A stretch of 64,000 bases of DNA from assembly GCF_037198315.1 (NCBI RefSeq), contig NZ_CP144913.1:2790001-2854000 (forward strand), given 5' to 3'. This DNA comes from Janibacter sp. A1S7. Lineage in GTDB: Bacteria > Actinomycetota > Actinomycetes > Actinomycetales > Dermatophilaceae. The translations under genes and the position numbers were made by a program. Below are positions 23,824 through 33,790 of the stretch, piece after piece; the first letter of the stretch is position 1; each line of letters starts with the position of its first letter. The notes under the pieces are model-generated. The model did no database searches and was not told where the DNA came from. It worked only from the letters and a program-made list of their open reading frames with translations.

Positions 23824-25299
23824 TCAGCCGTCGATGCGGGCGAAGGGTGCCGCGGCCTCCAGCTCGAAGGCCAGCTCGAGCAGCAACCGCTCCTGTCCGC
23901 GCCGGGCGGAGAACATGACCCCGACCGGCCGCCCGTCGTCGGTGTGCCCGAGCGGCAGGGAGATCGAGGGCTGGCCGCTGGCGTTGTGCAGCGGGGTGAA
24001 GCCGACGTACTGCGTCAGGCGCTCCATGTGCGTGTCGAAGTCGAGGTCACCGGCCAGGTACCCGATCCGCGGCGTGGTGTGGCACAGGACCGGAGTGAGC
24101 AGCAGGTCGAGCTGTCGGGGAAAGAGCCTCTCCGCGCCGATCCCGGTCGCGGCCAGTCGCGCCATGGCCAGGGGCAGGCGCGCCAGACGACGCTTGGCCT
24201 TCGCGGCGAGTCCGAGGGTGAGCTTGTCCAGACGCGCCGGGTCGAAGTCCGTGCCGTAGAGGCTTGTCCCCTGGACCTTGGACGCGAGGGCAAGCAGCCC
24301 CCAGTAGTCCTCGAAGTCGGTCTTGAAGAACTGCGGGATCGGGACCTCGACGTCCGCCTCGAGGTCGTGCCCCAGGCCGGCCAAGAGAGTGCCGACGCCT
24401 TCGACAGCGGCCCGGCTCTGCGGGTCGGAGGGGCCGATGAGCGGTGAGTCGAGCATCATGCCGATGCGCAGCCGGCGAGCGCCCGGGCCCTCCACGAGTC
24501 CGACCGGCGGAAGGTTACCGGCCGGCTGGTAGCGCTCGGCGGCAGCGATGAAGTGCGCGGTGTCGCGCACGGTCCGGGTCAGGGCGCCGTTGACGACGAT
24601 CTTGATCGGGGCCTGGTCGGTCGTGGGGTCACCGAGGAGTCGGCCGCGACTGGACTTGAGCCCGACGAGACCGCAGGCCGCGGCGGGGATGCGGATCGAG
24701 CCGCCGCCGTCGTTGCCGTGGGCGATCGGCAGCGCGCCGGAGGCGACGAGGGCGGCCGAGCCGCCGGAGGACCCGCCCGAGGAGTATCCGGTGGCCCAAG
24801 GGTTTCGGGTCACGCGTCCGTGCGGTCGCTCGGTCGTCGCGGTCCAGCCGAAGGGAGGGCAGGTGGTGGTCGTCACCGGCACCACCCCGGTGGAGAGGAA
24901 CTGCTTGACGAAGGGCCCGTCGACGTCGACGGGGCTCGTCGGGAGGGCGTCGGAGCCCATGGTCATCGGCAGGCCGGCTGCGTGGACGTTGTCCTTGATC
25001 GCAGTGGGCACCCCGGCGAAGGGGGCCGACGTCCCCGCCGGCACGTGGTCGGCGCGGCGGCGGGCCCGCTCGAAGTCGCGCGCCATCGTCGCGCCGAGCT
25101 CCGGGTCGACGGCCTCGACGCGGGAGATTGCGGCGCCGACGGCTTCCTGCGCGCTGATCCTGCCGGAGCGGATCTCCTGAGCGACCCCGGTGGCGTCGTG
25201 GGTCCCGAGGGCGTCGTCGGTGAAGGCCGAGACCCGGCGGGAGTCGTGCTCCTCCCTGATCTCGTCGTACGGGGCCGCAGCGGAGGTGTGGGAGCTCAT
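23824..25299 (-). CDS. Amidase (amidase signature family)
   Basis: 491 residues. The catalytic triad of the amidase signature is visible: Lys102 in AIKDN, the cis-Ser of GGSSGGS (177/178), and nucleophile Ser201 in GGGSIRIPA. A C-terminal domain includes LLLTPVLCHTTPRIGYL, and the end (QPSISLPLGHTDDGRPVGVM) is normal for the family. It hydrolyses an unidentified amide; the absence of GatB or allophanate neighbours argues against GatA and allophanate hydrolase. Stands between the HIBCH-like gene and an SLC13 transporter; a functional link to the transporter is possible but unproven. Confidence 0.9.
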   Translation of the reverse strand: MSSHTSAAAPYDEIREEHDSRRVSAFTDDALGTHDATGVAQEIRSGRISAQEAVGAAISRVEAVDPELGATMARDFERARRRADHVPAGTSAPFAGVPTAIKDNVHAAGLPMTMGSDALPTSPVDVDGPFVKQFLSTGVVPVTTTTCPPFGWTATTERPHGRVTRNPWATGYSSGGSSGGSAALVASGALPIAHGNDGGGSIRIPAAACGLVGLKSSRGRLLGDPTTDQAPIKIVVNGALTRTVRDTAHFIAAAERYQPAGNLPPVGLVEGPGARRLRIGMMLDSPLIGPSDPQSRAAVEGVGTLLAGLGHDLEADVEVPIPQFFKTDFEDYWGLLALASKVQGTSLYGTDFDPARLDKLTLGLAAKAKRRLARLPLAMARLAATGIGAERLFPRQLDLLLTPVLCHTTPRIGYLAGDLDFDTHMERLTQYVGFTPLHNASGQPSISLPLGHTDDGRPVGVMFSARRGQERLLLELAFELEAAAPFARIDG

Positions 25300-25327
25300 G
25301 ACGGCAGGCTACCCATGAGTCACCGAC

Positions 25328-25345
25328 ATGCGCCCCGAGGCGCAT
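25328..25345 (-). terminator. Small hairpin after SLC13 gene
   Basis: ATGCGCC-CCGA-GGCGCAT, a 7-bp perfect stem 10 bp past the transporter stop, upstream of the amidase start. Confidence 0.45.
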
Positions 25346-25354
25346 CGGCCGTCG

Positions 25355-26992
25355 TCAGTAGGTGATCGAGAAGACCCACACCGCCAGGGTCATGACGGTC
25401 ACGGTCACCAGGGCCAGGCCGATGAGGTTCAGCCAGATTCCGCCCTTCATCATCTGCGGGATGGTCACGTATCCCGAGCCGAAGGCGATGGCGTTCGGCG
25501 GGGTGGCGACGGGAAGCATGAAGGCGCAGGTGGCGGCCAGGGCGACCGGGATGGCCAGCAGCATGGGGTCCAGGTCCAGCCCGAGCGCGACACCCCCGGC
25601 CACCGGCAGGAAGGTCGCGGCCGTCGCCGTGTTGCTGGTCAGCTCGGTGAGGAAGATGATCGCCGCGCCGAAGATCACCACCAGCAGGATCACCGGGACC
25701 CCGTCCAGACCCTTGGCCTGGTCACCGATCCACTCCGTCAGCCCGGAGGACTCGAACTGCCCGGAGAGTGCCAGCCCGCCACCGAAGAGCAGCAGGACGC
25801 CCCACGGCAGCTGCACCGCACTCTCCCAGTCCAGCAGCCGCACCCCCCGGGCAGCGCCTGCCGGCAGCAGGAAGAGGACCACGGCGACGACCATGGCGAT
25901 GCCGGCGTCGCTGATCGGGGTGTTGTCCGGCCAGATCAGTGGCACCCCGACCCATGAGGCGGCCGCGAGCACGAAGATGGTCAGGACTCCCTTCTCCCCC
26001 GTCGACATCGGGCCGAGCTTGTCCAGCTCCCGGGACATCAGTGACCGTCCGCCGGGGATCTCGTCGATCTCGGGCCGGAAGATCACCTTGGTCAGCAGGA
26101 ACCAGCAGATGACCATGAAGACCACGGACAACGGCACGCCGACGAGCATCCACTGCCCGAAGCCGATGTCGATGTCATGGTTCTTGGACAGGTACCCCAC
26201 GAGCAGGGTGTTGGGCGGAGTGCCGATGATCGTGCCGAGGGAGCCGATGGATGCCGCGTAGGCGATGCCGAGCATGAGCGCGCTGCCGAAGTTGGTCTTC
26301 AGCACGGCCTGCTCCGGGGGGTTCTCTCCCTTCGCCTCCGTGGTGTCACCGCCCCCTGCCTCGGCCCGGGCAGCGTCAGCCAGGTCGGGTTCATCCTCCA
26401 GGCCGACGACGAGCATCAGCACCGAGACACCGATCGGCAGCATCATCACGGCGGTGGCGGTGTTGGACACCCACATCGACAGGAAGCCGGTGGCGACCAT
26501 GAACCCGGCGATGACCATCGCCGGGTTGGTCCCCATGGCACGGACCGTGACCAGGGCGATGCGCCGGTGCAGGTTCCACCGTTGCATCGCCAGGGCGAGG
26601 ATGAAGCCGCCCATGAAGAGGAAGATGATGTCGCTGCCGTAGGAGGCGCCCACGTCCGCGATGTCGGCCCCGCCCACAACGGGGAAGACGACCAGAGGGA
26701 TGAGCGCGGTCGCGGGGATCGGGATGGCCTCGGTCATCCACCAGATGCCCATGAGCACGGCGGTCCCGGCAGTGACCCTCGCGGCGGCCGGTGCGTCGCC
26801 CGGCATCAGCCAGTAGACGAGCAGTGCGCCGACCACTCCCGCCAGCATGCCCCACCTGCGGGTGCGGGTGGCGCGCTGCGGTTGGTCCTCGGCACGCTCA
26901 CCGGGCGAGCGCTGGTCGGGGTCCTCCCAGCTGTCGGCCTCGGGTGGATCGGTGTGCGTGCGGCCCTCCGGGACGGGCGGCGGCTGGCTCAT
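25355..26992 (-). CDS. SLC13/DASS family anion:sodium symporter
   Basis: 545 residues from ATG 26990-26992; the frame extends further upstream into the neighbouring MFS gene and that part is rejected. A 45-residue charged N-terminus precedes about 11-12 helices. Both SNT substrate/sodium motifs are present: WVSNTATAVMMLPIG and ELTSNTATAATFLPVAGG. GTIIGTPPNTLLVGYLSKNH is also typical. Members import di- or tricarboxylates (succinate, malate) or sulfate with sodium. Exact substrate unknown; carboxylates would feed the PEPCK route. Confidence 0.9.
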   Translation of the reverse strand: MSQPPPVPEGRTHTDPPEADSWEDPDQRSPGERAEDQPQRATRTRRWGMLAGVVGALLVYWLMPGDAPAAARVTAGTAVLMGIWWMTEAIPIPATALIPLVVFPVVGGADIADVGASYGSDIIFLFMGGFILALAMQRWNLHRRIALVTVRAMGTNPAMVIAGFMVATGFLSMWVSNTATAVMMLPIGVSVLMLVVGLEDEPDLADAARAEAGGGDTTEAKGENPPEQAVLKTNFGSALMLGIAYAASIGSLGTIIGTPPNTLLVGYLSKNHDIDIGFGQWMLVGVPLSVVFMVICWFLLTKVIFRPEIDEIPGGRSLMSRELDKLGPMSTGEKGVLTIFVLAAASWVGVPLIWPDNTPISDAGIAMVVAVVLFLLPAGAARGVRLLDWESAVQLPWGVLLLFGGGLALSGQFESSGLTEWIGDQAKGLDGVPVILLVVIFGAAIIFLTELTSNTATAATFLPVAGGVALGLDLDPMLLAIPVALAATCAFMLPVATPPNAIAFGSGYVTIPQMMKGGIWLNLIGLALVTVTVMTLAVWVFSITY

Positions 26993-27024
26993 GCTCTTCC
27001 CTCCTTCCGGTGATCCACAGGTCC

Positions 27025-28227
27025 TTACCCGGATCTGCGGACGCAAACCTCCAAGATGGTCAACGCGAGGACGACGGCAGCGGCGACGAATCCGACGACA
27101 CCACCCCAGCCGGCCGCTTCCCAGGCAAGACCTCCGGCCCAGCCCAGGACGCTGGACCCACCGTAGTAGGCCAGGTTGTACAGCGCGGTGGACTGCGACC
27201 GCGAGTGGACCGCCCGGGCGCTGGCCCACCCCGAGGCGACCGAGTGCGCACCGAAGAATCCCGCGGTGAGGACGACCAGCCCGGCCAGCACCAGCCACAG
27301 CTGCTCGGCGAGCGTGATGCCGATGCCCGCGAGCATGACCAGCACCATCACGACGATCACCGGGTACCTGCCGTGGCGCGAGGCCAGGACGCCGGCGCGA
27401 GGGGCCGAGACCGTGCCCGCGAGGTAGGCGAGGAAGGCCAGCCCGACCAGCCAGCCGGGCAGGAGGTAGGGCGGCGCCACGAGGCGGAAGGAGATGTAGT
27501 TGTACATCGCGACGAAACCACCCATGAGGAGGAAGGCGGTGAGGTACAGCCCCACGAGGGCCGGGTCACGCAGGTTGCCACCCACCTTCCGCAGGACCTC
27601 CTGCGCCCCGCCCGCACGGCTGGCGACGTGGCCTCGCTCGGCCGGCGCCAGCAGCACGAAGGCGAGCGCCGCCACCGCCGCGATGATCGACACCACGGTC
27701 AGGCCCCACCGCCACGAGGTCTGCTCGGCCACCGGGGTCGCGACGATCCGGCCGGTCAGGCCACCGATCGTGGTGCCTCCGACGAACCAGCCCGCCGCCA
27801 CGACCGCGGCCGTGGCCTCGACCTCGTCGTTGAGATAGGCCATCGCCAGCGCAGGCACCCCGGCGAGGAAGACCCCCTGCAGCAGCCGCGCGAGCAGGAC
27901 CAGCTCGAGGGTCGGCAGCCACGCCGAGACCAGGCCCAGGCCCGTCGCCCCGACCACTGCGACGAGCATCGCGCTCCTGCGGCCGTACCGGTCCCCGACG
28001 AAGGACCACGGCAGCACCGCCACCGCCAGGCCCAATGTCGACGCGGAGATGGTCAGGGCGGCGGTGTCGGCACCGGTGCCGAGGTCGCGGGCGATCTCGG
28101 GCAGGACGCCCTGCGGCGAGTAGAGCTGCGCGAAGGTGGCCAGCGCCGCACACACGAGCGCGACGACCAGACGCGCCTGCCGCCTGGTGGTCACCTCGCC
28201 AACGGGCGGCCGGTCGGGGATGCGCAC
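27025..28227 (-). CDS. MFS transporter
   Basis: 400 residues from GTG 28225-28227. Twelve hydrophobic segments. The MFS loop 2-3 motif appears as SFVGDRYGRRSAMLVA, and a QLYSPQGVLPEIARDLG start is characteristic of the YnfM/drug-efflux-like subgroup. Substrate unknown. Located 32 bp upstream of the SLC13 gene on the same strand; cotranscription is possible. Confidence 0.88.
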   Translation of the reverse strand: MRIPDRPPVGEVTTRRQARLVVALVCAALATFAQLYSPQGVLPEIARDLGTGADTAALTISASTLGLAVAVLPWSFVGDRYGRRSAMLVAVVGATGLGLVSAWLPTLELVLLARLLQGVFLAGVPALAMAYLNDEVEATAAVVAAGWFVGGTTIGGLTGRIVATPVAEQTSWRWGLTVVSIIAAVAALAFVLLAPAERGHVASRAGGAQEVLRKVGGNLRDPALVGLYLTAFLLMGGFVAMYNYISFRLVAPPYLLPGWLVGLAFLAYLAGTVSAPRAGVLASRHGRYPVIVVMVLVMLAGIGITLAEQLWLVLAGLVVLTAGFFGAHSVASGWASARAVHSRSQSTALYNLAYYGGSSVLGWAGGLAWEAAGWGGVVGFVAAAVVLALTILEVCVRRSG

Positions 28228-28269
28228 GCACTCGACCCTAGGTCGCTGCTGGGACGAAGGGGGCTGCGG

Positions 28270-28845
28270 TCAGAGGTCGGTGCGGTGGAAGTTGGCGAAG
28301 GAGCGGCTCGCGGTCGGGCCGCGCTGCCCCTGGTAGTGCGAGCCGTAGGCCGCCGAGCCGTACGGGTTCTCGGCCGGGCTGGACAGGCGGAAGAAGCACA
28401 GCTGACCGATCTTCATCCCCGGCCACAACCGGATCGGCAGGGTCGCGACGTTGCTCAGCTCGAGGGTGACGTGCCCGGAAAAACCGGGGTCGACGAAGCC
28501 GGCCGTTGCGTGGGTGAGCAGTCCGAGCCGGCCGAGCGAGGACTTGCCCTCCACGCGCGCCGCGAGGTCATCGGGCAGGGTGACCGCCTCCAGGGTGGAG
28601 CCGAGGACGAATTCCCCCGGGTGCAGCACGAAGCCCTCCGCGGGGTCGACCTCGATCAGGCGGGTGAGGTCCGACTGGTCCTGCGCCGGGTCGATGACCG
28701 GGTACTTGTGGTTGTCGAAGAGGCGGAACCACTTGTCCATGCGCACGTCGACACTGCTCGGCTGGACCATGCCGGCGTCCCAGGGGTCGAGCACGACCCG
28801 TCCACCATCGATCTCGGCACGGATGTCCCGGTCGGAGAGCAGCAT
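28270..28845 (-). CDS. dcd: dCTP deaminase
   Basis: 191 residues. The trimeric dUTPase/dCTP-deaminase fold motifs are clear: [70 protein letters not shown] (catalytic Glu), and the nucleotide-binding C-terminus [15 protein letters not shown]. It deaminates dCTP to dUTP; actinobacterial homologues (mycobacterial Dcd) can also hydrolyse to dUMP, and the sequence does not exclude this. Lies between two transporter genes, all minus strand. Confidence 0.95.
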   Translation of the reverse strand: MLLSDRDIRAEIDGGRVVLDPWDAGMVQPSSVDVRMDKWFRLFDNHKYPVIDPAQDQSDLTRLIEVDPAEGFVLHPGEFVLGSTLEAVTLPDDLAARVEGKSSLGRLGLLTHATAGFVDPGFSGHVTLELSNVATLPIRLWPGMKIGQLCFFRLSSPAENPYGSAAYGSHYQGQRGPTASRSFANFHRTDL

Positions 28846-28961
28846 GGGGCGACACTAGCGCCCACCCGGACATGGGGCGGCAGGACCCGCGCAGGAGCCG
28901 TGTCCCGCATGGCAGGACCCGCACACCCCGGCGCGATCCGGTTCACCTGGTGCAGACCGGG

Positions 28962-30428
28962 TCAGTGGACCCCGCTCATCAGCTTCTTGACCGACGGGGT
29001 CGCGGCGGCCAGCGCCAGGCCGAGCACGATGGCGGTGACTCCGCTGAAGGTGAAGTAGCCGACCTCGTCGTTCGGGTCGTAGTAGCCCGCGAGCACACCG
29101 GCCAGCGTCGTGCCCAGGGACACGGACAGGAAGAACAGGGCCACCATCTGCGCCCGGAAGGCTGCTGGAGCAAGCTTCGTCGCGACCGACAGACCAACAG
29201 GTGAGAGGGACAGCTCGGCCCAGGTGAAGAAGAGCAGCACGGTGACGATGCCGTAGAGCGGGGCGCTGTTCGGCGCGTCCGTCGAGAAGGGGATGAAGAG
29301 CAGGAAGGCGACGCCCATCAGCACCAGACCGATCGCGAACTTCAACGGCGAGCTCGGCTGGCGCGCCCCGAGTTTCGTCCACATCGCCGCGAAGACGGCC
29401 GCGAAGACGATGATGAAGATCGGGTTGATCGACTGCACGAAGCTCGGGGGCATGGTCCAGCCGAAGATCGTGCGGTCCAGTCGCTGCTCGGAGTAGATCG
29501 CGACGACGGTGAACTGTTGCTGGAAGAGCGCCCAGAACGCGGCCGAGGCGATGAAGAGCGGGATGAACGCCGTGACCCGACGACGCTCGATGGCGGTCAC
29601 CCGGGGACTGGTCAGGAGCAGGGCGAAGTAGCCGATGGCGGCGACGATGGCGGACCCGGCGATGACCGTGTCGAGGTTGGTCGCGTTGACCAGGCCCGTG
29701 ACCAGGAGGGCGACGATGACGACGAGCGCAGCGGCGCCGATGCCGAGCCACTTGCCGCGTTCGCTGCCCGGCAGGGGGTTGGGGATGTCGTGTGCCTCGG
29801 TCGGCAGATTCTTGCGGGTCAGCCCGTACTGGATCAGCCCGATGGCCATCCCGACGGCGGCAGCGGCGAAGCCGACGTGGAAGCCCCAGGACGTCTGGAG
29901 CCATCCGGTGACCAGCGGGCCGATGAGGCCACCGATGTTGATGCCCATGTAGAAGATCGAGAAGCCGGCGTCCCGCCTGTCGTCCCCCTCGGCGTAGAGC
30001 GTGCCGACGAGCGCAGTCGCAGTGGCCTTCAGCCCACCGGAGCCGACCGCCACGAGGACGAGCCCCACGGCGAGGCCGGCCGCGCCGGGCAGCACGGCGA
30101 GCGAGACGTGGCCGAACATGATCATGATCGCCGAGTAGAAGAGCACCCGCTCCGAGCCGAGGACCCGATCTGCCAGCCAGGCGCCGAGGATCGTCGACAG
30201 GTACACGGCGCCGCCGTAGGCACCCACCAGCCCGGTCGCGACTGCCTGGTCGATCCCCAGTCCTCCGTCGGCCACGGAGAAGTACATGTAGTAGAGCAGG
30301 ATCCCCTGCATGCCGTAGAAGGAGAAGCGCTCCCACAGCTCCACGCTGAACAGGTTGGCCAGCATCCGAGGCTGACCCAGGAAAGATCGATCGTCTGGTC
30401 GCACGTCCACGTCGGAGGAAGAACTCAT
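28962..30428 (-). CDS. POT/PTR family proton-coupled peptide transporter
   Basis: 488 residues from ATG 30426-30428; the long upstream frame extension overlaps cls on the other strand and is rejected. Twelve to fourteen helices. The POT ExxER proton motif is seen as ELWERFSFYGMQ, followed by LLYYMYF; FYMGINIGGLIGPLVTGWLQ is the second PTR signature. Imports di- and tripeptides. Divergent from cls with 90 bp between starts. Confidence 0.93.
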   Translation of the reverse strand: MSSSSDVDVRPDDRSFLGQPRMLANLFSVELWERFSFYGMQGILLYYMYFSVADGGLGIDQAVATGLVGAYGGAVYLSTILGAWLADRVLGSERVLFYSAIMIMFGHVSLAVLPGAAGLAVGLVLVAVGSGGLKATATALVGTLYAEGDDRRDAGFSIFYMGINIGGLIGPLVTGWLQTSWGFHVGFAAAAVGMAIGLIQYGLTRKNLPTEAHDIPNPLPGSERGKWLGIGAAALVVIVALLVTGLVNATNLDTVIAGSAIVAAIGYFALLLTSPRVTAIERRRVTAFIPLFIASAAFWALFQQQFTVVAIYSEQRLDRTIFGWTMPPSFVQSINPIFIIVFAAVFAAMWTKLGARQPSSPLKFAIGLVLMGVAFLLFIPFSTDAPNSAPLYGIVTVLLFFTWAELSLSPVGLSVATKLAPAAFRAQMVALFFLSVSLGTTLAGVLAGYYDPNDEVGYFTFSGVTAIVLGLALAAATPSVKKLMSGVH

Positions 30429-30518
30429 CCGACAATGGTCACACGGTCGAGGGGGATGGTCGCGCGGTCCCCGCTGCGGGGTCCCTCGCGGGCGGGTCGA
30501 CTGTCCTAGGGTTCGACC

Positions 30519-32000
30519 ATGGCGACACTCGACTGGGCGATGGTGGCGGCACTCGCCGGCTGGATCCTCGTCGCGACCAACCTCGCTCTGCGACTCGTCG
30601 CCCTCGGCGTCATCCCCGGCAACCGGAAGCCGTCCACGGGCGCCGCATGGCTGCTGCTCATCCTGATCGTGCCGATCCTCGGCTTCGTCATCTTCCTGCT
30701 CTTCGGGCGCACGGAGCTGGGCCGCAACCGCCACGAACGCCAGCTGCGGGCCAAGGCGAGGATCCGCGAACGCACGGGACGGCTCGCGGACGTGAAGCCG
30801 CCACCCGGCAGCCCTGACCTGGTGAGCTCGGTCGTCTCCCTCAACGACCGGCTGGGGTCGCTCCCCCTGGTCGCGGACAACGGCGTACAGGTCATCGACG
30901 ACTACGACGAGGTGATCCGCCTGATGACCGAGGCGGTCACTGCAGCGCGGTCGTACATCTACGTCGAGTTCTACATCATGGCCTGGGACGACCTGACCGG
31001 GCCGTTGTTCTCCGCGATGGCTGATGCGTCCGAGCGCGGTGTGGACGTCAAGGTTCTCTTCGACCACATCGGCTCACGCGGCATCCCGGGATACAAGCAG
31101 ATGCTCGCCGACCTGGATGACACCTCGATCCAGTGGCACCCGATGCTCCCGATCATGCCGCTGCGCGGTCGCTTCCGTCGGCCGGATCTGCGCAACCACC
31201 GCAAGATCGTGGTCGTGGACGGGACCGTCGGGTTCATGGGCTCGCTGAACCTCACCGAACGCGGGTACAACAAGCCCCGGAACCACAAGCTCGGTCGGCA
31301 GTGGGTCGAGTGCATGGTGCGCGTGCACGGACACGTCGTGGCGGAGCTCGAGTCCGTCTTCGCCATGGACTGGTACACCGAGACCGACCAGATCCTGGCG
31401 GTCGAGGCCCGGCAGGCCGTCCACACCACCGGACCCGACGTCGTCGACGGCGTTTCGTGCCAACTCGTGCCGAGCGGCCCCGGCTTCGTCGCGGAGAACA
31501 ACCTGCGGCTGTTCACCACGCTCATCTACTCCGCGACGGAGCGCATCTCGATCACCAGCCCCTACTTCGTGCCGGACGAGTCGTTGCTGTACGCCGTCAC
31601 GACGGCCGCCCAGCGGGGGATCGCCGTGGAGCTGTTCGTCAGCGAGCTGTCGGACCAGTTCATGGTCGGCCACGCCCAGGCGTCGTACTACCGCGCGCTC
31701 CTGGAGGCAGGAGTGCGGATCCACCTCTACCCGGCCCCCTACATCCTGCACTCGAAGCACTTCTCGATCGACGACACCGTCGCGGTCATCGGCTCGAGCA
31801 ACATGGACATGCGCTCCTTCGCCCTCAACTACGAGGTCTCGCTGATGATGCTCGGACCGGAGATCGTTCAGCGGATGCGGCAGGTCGAGGACCACTACCG
31901 TGCCGTGTCCCGCGAGTTGTCCCTGCAGGAGTGGTTGCGTCGCAAGCCCGGACTCCGCTACGTCGACAACGTCATGCGGCTGACTGCTGCCCTGCAGTGA
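30519..32000 (+). CDS. cls: Cardiolipin synthase (phospholipase D family)
   Basis: 493 residues. Two N-terminal transmembrane helices (about 3-25 and 40-60) of the PLDc_N type precede two PLD domains, each with an HKD motif: HRKIVVVDG (His227) and HSKHFSIDD (His411). Each is followed by GFMGSLNL / VIGSSNMD. Condenses phosphatidylglycerol to cardiolipin at the membrane. Length is standard. ATG at 30519 directly follows the CCTAGGGTTCGACC leader with no strong ribosome site. Converges on the deacetylase gene, with 88 bp between the stops. Confidence 0.94.
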   Translation: MATLDWAMVAALAGWILVATNLALRLVALGVIPGNRKPSTGAAWLLLILIVPILGFVIFLLFGRTELGRNRHERQLRAKARIRERTGRLADVKPPPGSPDLVSSVVSLNDRLGSLPLVADNGVQVIDDYDEVIRLMTEAVTAARSYIYVEFYIMAWDDLTGPLFSAMADASERGVDVKVLFDHIGSRGIPGYKQMLADLDDTSIQWHPMLPIMPLRGRFRRPDLRNHRKIVVVDGTVGFMGSLNLTERGYNKPRNHKLGRQWVECMVRVHGHVVAELESVFAMDWYTETDQILAVEARQAVHTTGPDVVDGVSCQLVPSGPGFVAENNLRLFTTLIYSATERISITSPYFVPDESLLYAVTTAAQRGIAVELFVSELSDQFMVGHAQASYYRALLEAGVRIHLYPAPYILHSKHFSIDDTVAVIGSSNMDMRSFALNYEVSLMMLGPEIVQRMRQVEDHYRAVSRELSLQEWLRRKPGLRYVDNVMRLTAALQ

Positions 32001-32088
32001 TCCGGATGACTCCATCCCCGAGTGGACTCGACTCCAGGCCCCTGAGAAGCCGATAGGGCCGATATCGCCGCCCGACGGACAGGGTGAC

Positions 32089-33555
32089 TCAGGGCCGGCT
32101 GGAGTACGTCGTGCCGGGCTCGGGGCTGCCGAGCAGATCGGTCACGCTGACCAAGGTGAACCCGCGGTCGCGCAGGCCATCGATGATCCTGCCGGCCCCG
32201 GCCACCGTGGTGTCGTGGATGTCGTGCATCAGGATGATCGACCCCGGGCGAGCCTGGTCGACGGCACGGTGCACGACCACGTCAGTGTCCCGGTCGCGCC
32301 AATCCTCGGTGTCGACCGACCACAGCGCCACCGCCAGATCATGTCGGCGGGCCTGCGCGCGAACAGCGTCGTCCGTGGCTCCGTAGGGCGGTCGCAGCAG
32401 AGTCGGTCGCACACCGGTGGTCGCCGTCATCTCGTCCGCTGTGCGAGTGATTTGGCGACCGACCTCCTCGGGAGCGAGCTGGGTCAGGTCCTTGTGGTCC
32501 CAGGTGTGCACGCCGATCTCGTGCCCGTCGTCGACGATCCGTCGCGCGGTCTCCGGGTAGGTCGCAACCTGCTGGCCGAGCACGAAGAACGTCGCCGTGG
32601 CGTCCTTGTCGCGATACGTGTCCAGCAGTTCCTCGGTACCGGCAGCGGGTCCATCGTCATAGGTGATCGCCACGCACTTGAGCTTGCGACAGTTCACGCG
32701 CTTCGCCGAGGGCTGGGGGGCGGGCCGGGTCGACTCCGTCGGCGGGCCCGGCGTCTCCGAGCCGGGCACCTCGGGTTCCAGTGCCGCCGCCCGCGCTCGC
32801 TCCCCGAAGTCGGACAGCAGCTGGTCGGGGTCGTCGAGGGAGATGACGACCGAGACCTGACCCGCCGACCCGGCGCCCACCTGGAGTTCGTCGAAGCCGA
32901 CGAACAGGTCACCCTGTGGGGTGAAGCCGAGGACGGGAATGTCGTCGTCGGCGAGAGCAGCAGCGAGCTCGTCCTCGAAGACCCCTTGATGGCCGTCGAG
33001 CCCCTCGGTGATCTGCTCGCGCAGCTCCTCGCGATCGTCGATCAGGCCGATGTTGGCGACCACGGCGCCCGAGTCCCTGTCGTACCAGGTGGAGTGCCAG
33101 GACTGTGCTGCGCTGCCGCCTGCGTTCAGGTAGTCCTCGCTGAGCACCCCGAGAGCGTCGTCCGACGCGCCGACGAGACGCCAGGCGGCGTTGAGCTCGG
33201 GGGTGGCCACCTGGCCCGGCACGGGCGGCGCGTACTCGGAGCGGAAGTCATCGACGAGCCCGGACCGGCTCGTGGCAAGGTTGTCGTTGAGCGCCGCCGC
33301 CTCGGGGATCTGGGGCCAGGTCACGTGGATGTGGCGGTCCTCGTCGAGCACACTGCGGGTCCGGAATCCCTCGAGGGCGCCGAGCAGGCGGGAATCGACC
33401 GTCTGCAGCTCGTCGACGGCGGCGACGGTCGCCGTGGCCACGTTCTGCGGGCTCACCTCCTCGGGAGGCGCTCCTTGGCACGCGGCGACCACGGCCAACA
33501 CCACGCCCACCCCGACGGCACGAAGTGATCGACCCATGGGCGTCGCGAGCCTCAT
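32089..33555 (-). CDS. Lipoprotein polysaccharide (NodB) deacetylase with N-terminal RsiV/PdaC-like domain
   Basis: 488 residues from ATG 33553-33555; an ATG 6 codons in (33537) is equally possible. Lipobox VVAAC (Cys26). The middle (about 60-290) resembles the DUF3298/DUF4163 region of PdaC. A Pro/Ser linker leads to the NodB domain: TYDDGP, HTWDH (metal His pair), RPPYGA, LWSVDTEDW and IILMHDIHDTT, so the metal-binding Asp/His/His and catalytic residues are all kept. Likely removes acetyl groups from peptidoglycan or another cell-wall polymer at the outer membrane face. Opposite-strand neighbour of an orphan gene. Confidence 0.9.
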   Translation of the reverse strand: MRLATPMGRSLRAVGVGVVLAVVAACQGAPPEEVSPQNVATATVAAVDELQTVDSRLLGALEGFRTRSVLDEDRHIHVTWPQIPEAAALNDNLATSRSGLVDDFRSEYAPPVPGQVATPELNAAWRLVGASDDALGVLSEDYLNAGGSAAQSWHSTWYDRDSGAVVANIGLIDDREELREQITEGLDGHQGVFEDELAAALADDDIPVLGFTPQGDLFVGFDELQVGAGSAGQVSVVISLDDPDQLLSDFGERARAAALEPEVPGSETPGPPTESTRPAPQPSAKRVNCRKLKCVAITYDDGPAAGTEELLDTYRDKDATATFFVLGQQVATYPETARRIVDDGHEIGVHTWDHKDLTQLAPEEVGRQITRTADEMTATTGVRPTLLRPPYGATDDAVRAQARRHDLAVALWSVDTEDWRDRDTDVVVHRAVDQARPGSIILMHDIHDTTVAGAGRIIDGLRDRGFTLVSVTDLLGSPEPGTTYSSRP

Positions 33556-33790
33556 TCCTGTACTGAGTGGGGGTGTGGTCGGAATGGGATTCATCCCGCC
33601 GCTTCGCGGCCCGGCCTGCGCTGGCTCCAGGTCGCCACATGAAGGTATCAACACCGTCGCACGGCGTGACGCCGACTGCCGGTGTGGGGTAGACAACCAG
33701 TACCGCAACGGCCGCATCCGCACGACCCAGCCGGTACAGCGGCATCCACTGAGCCACGTCCCGTGCGGGACGCAACGAGAGGAACTCGCG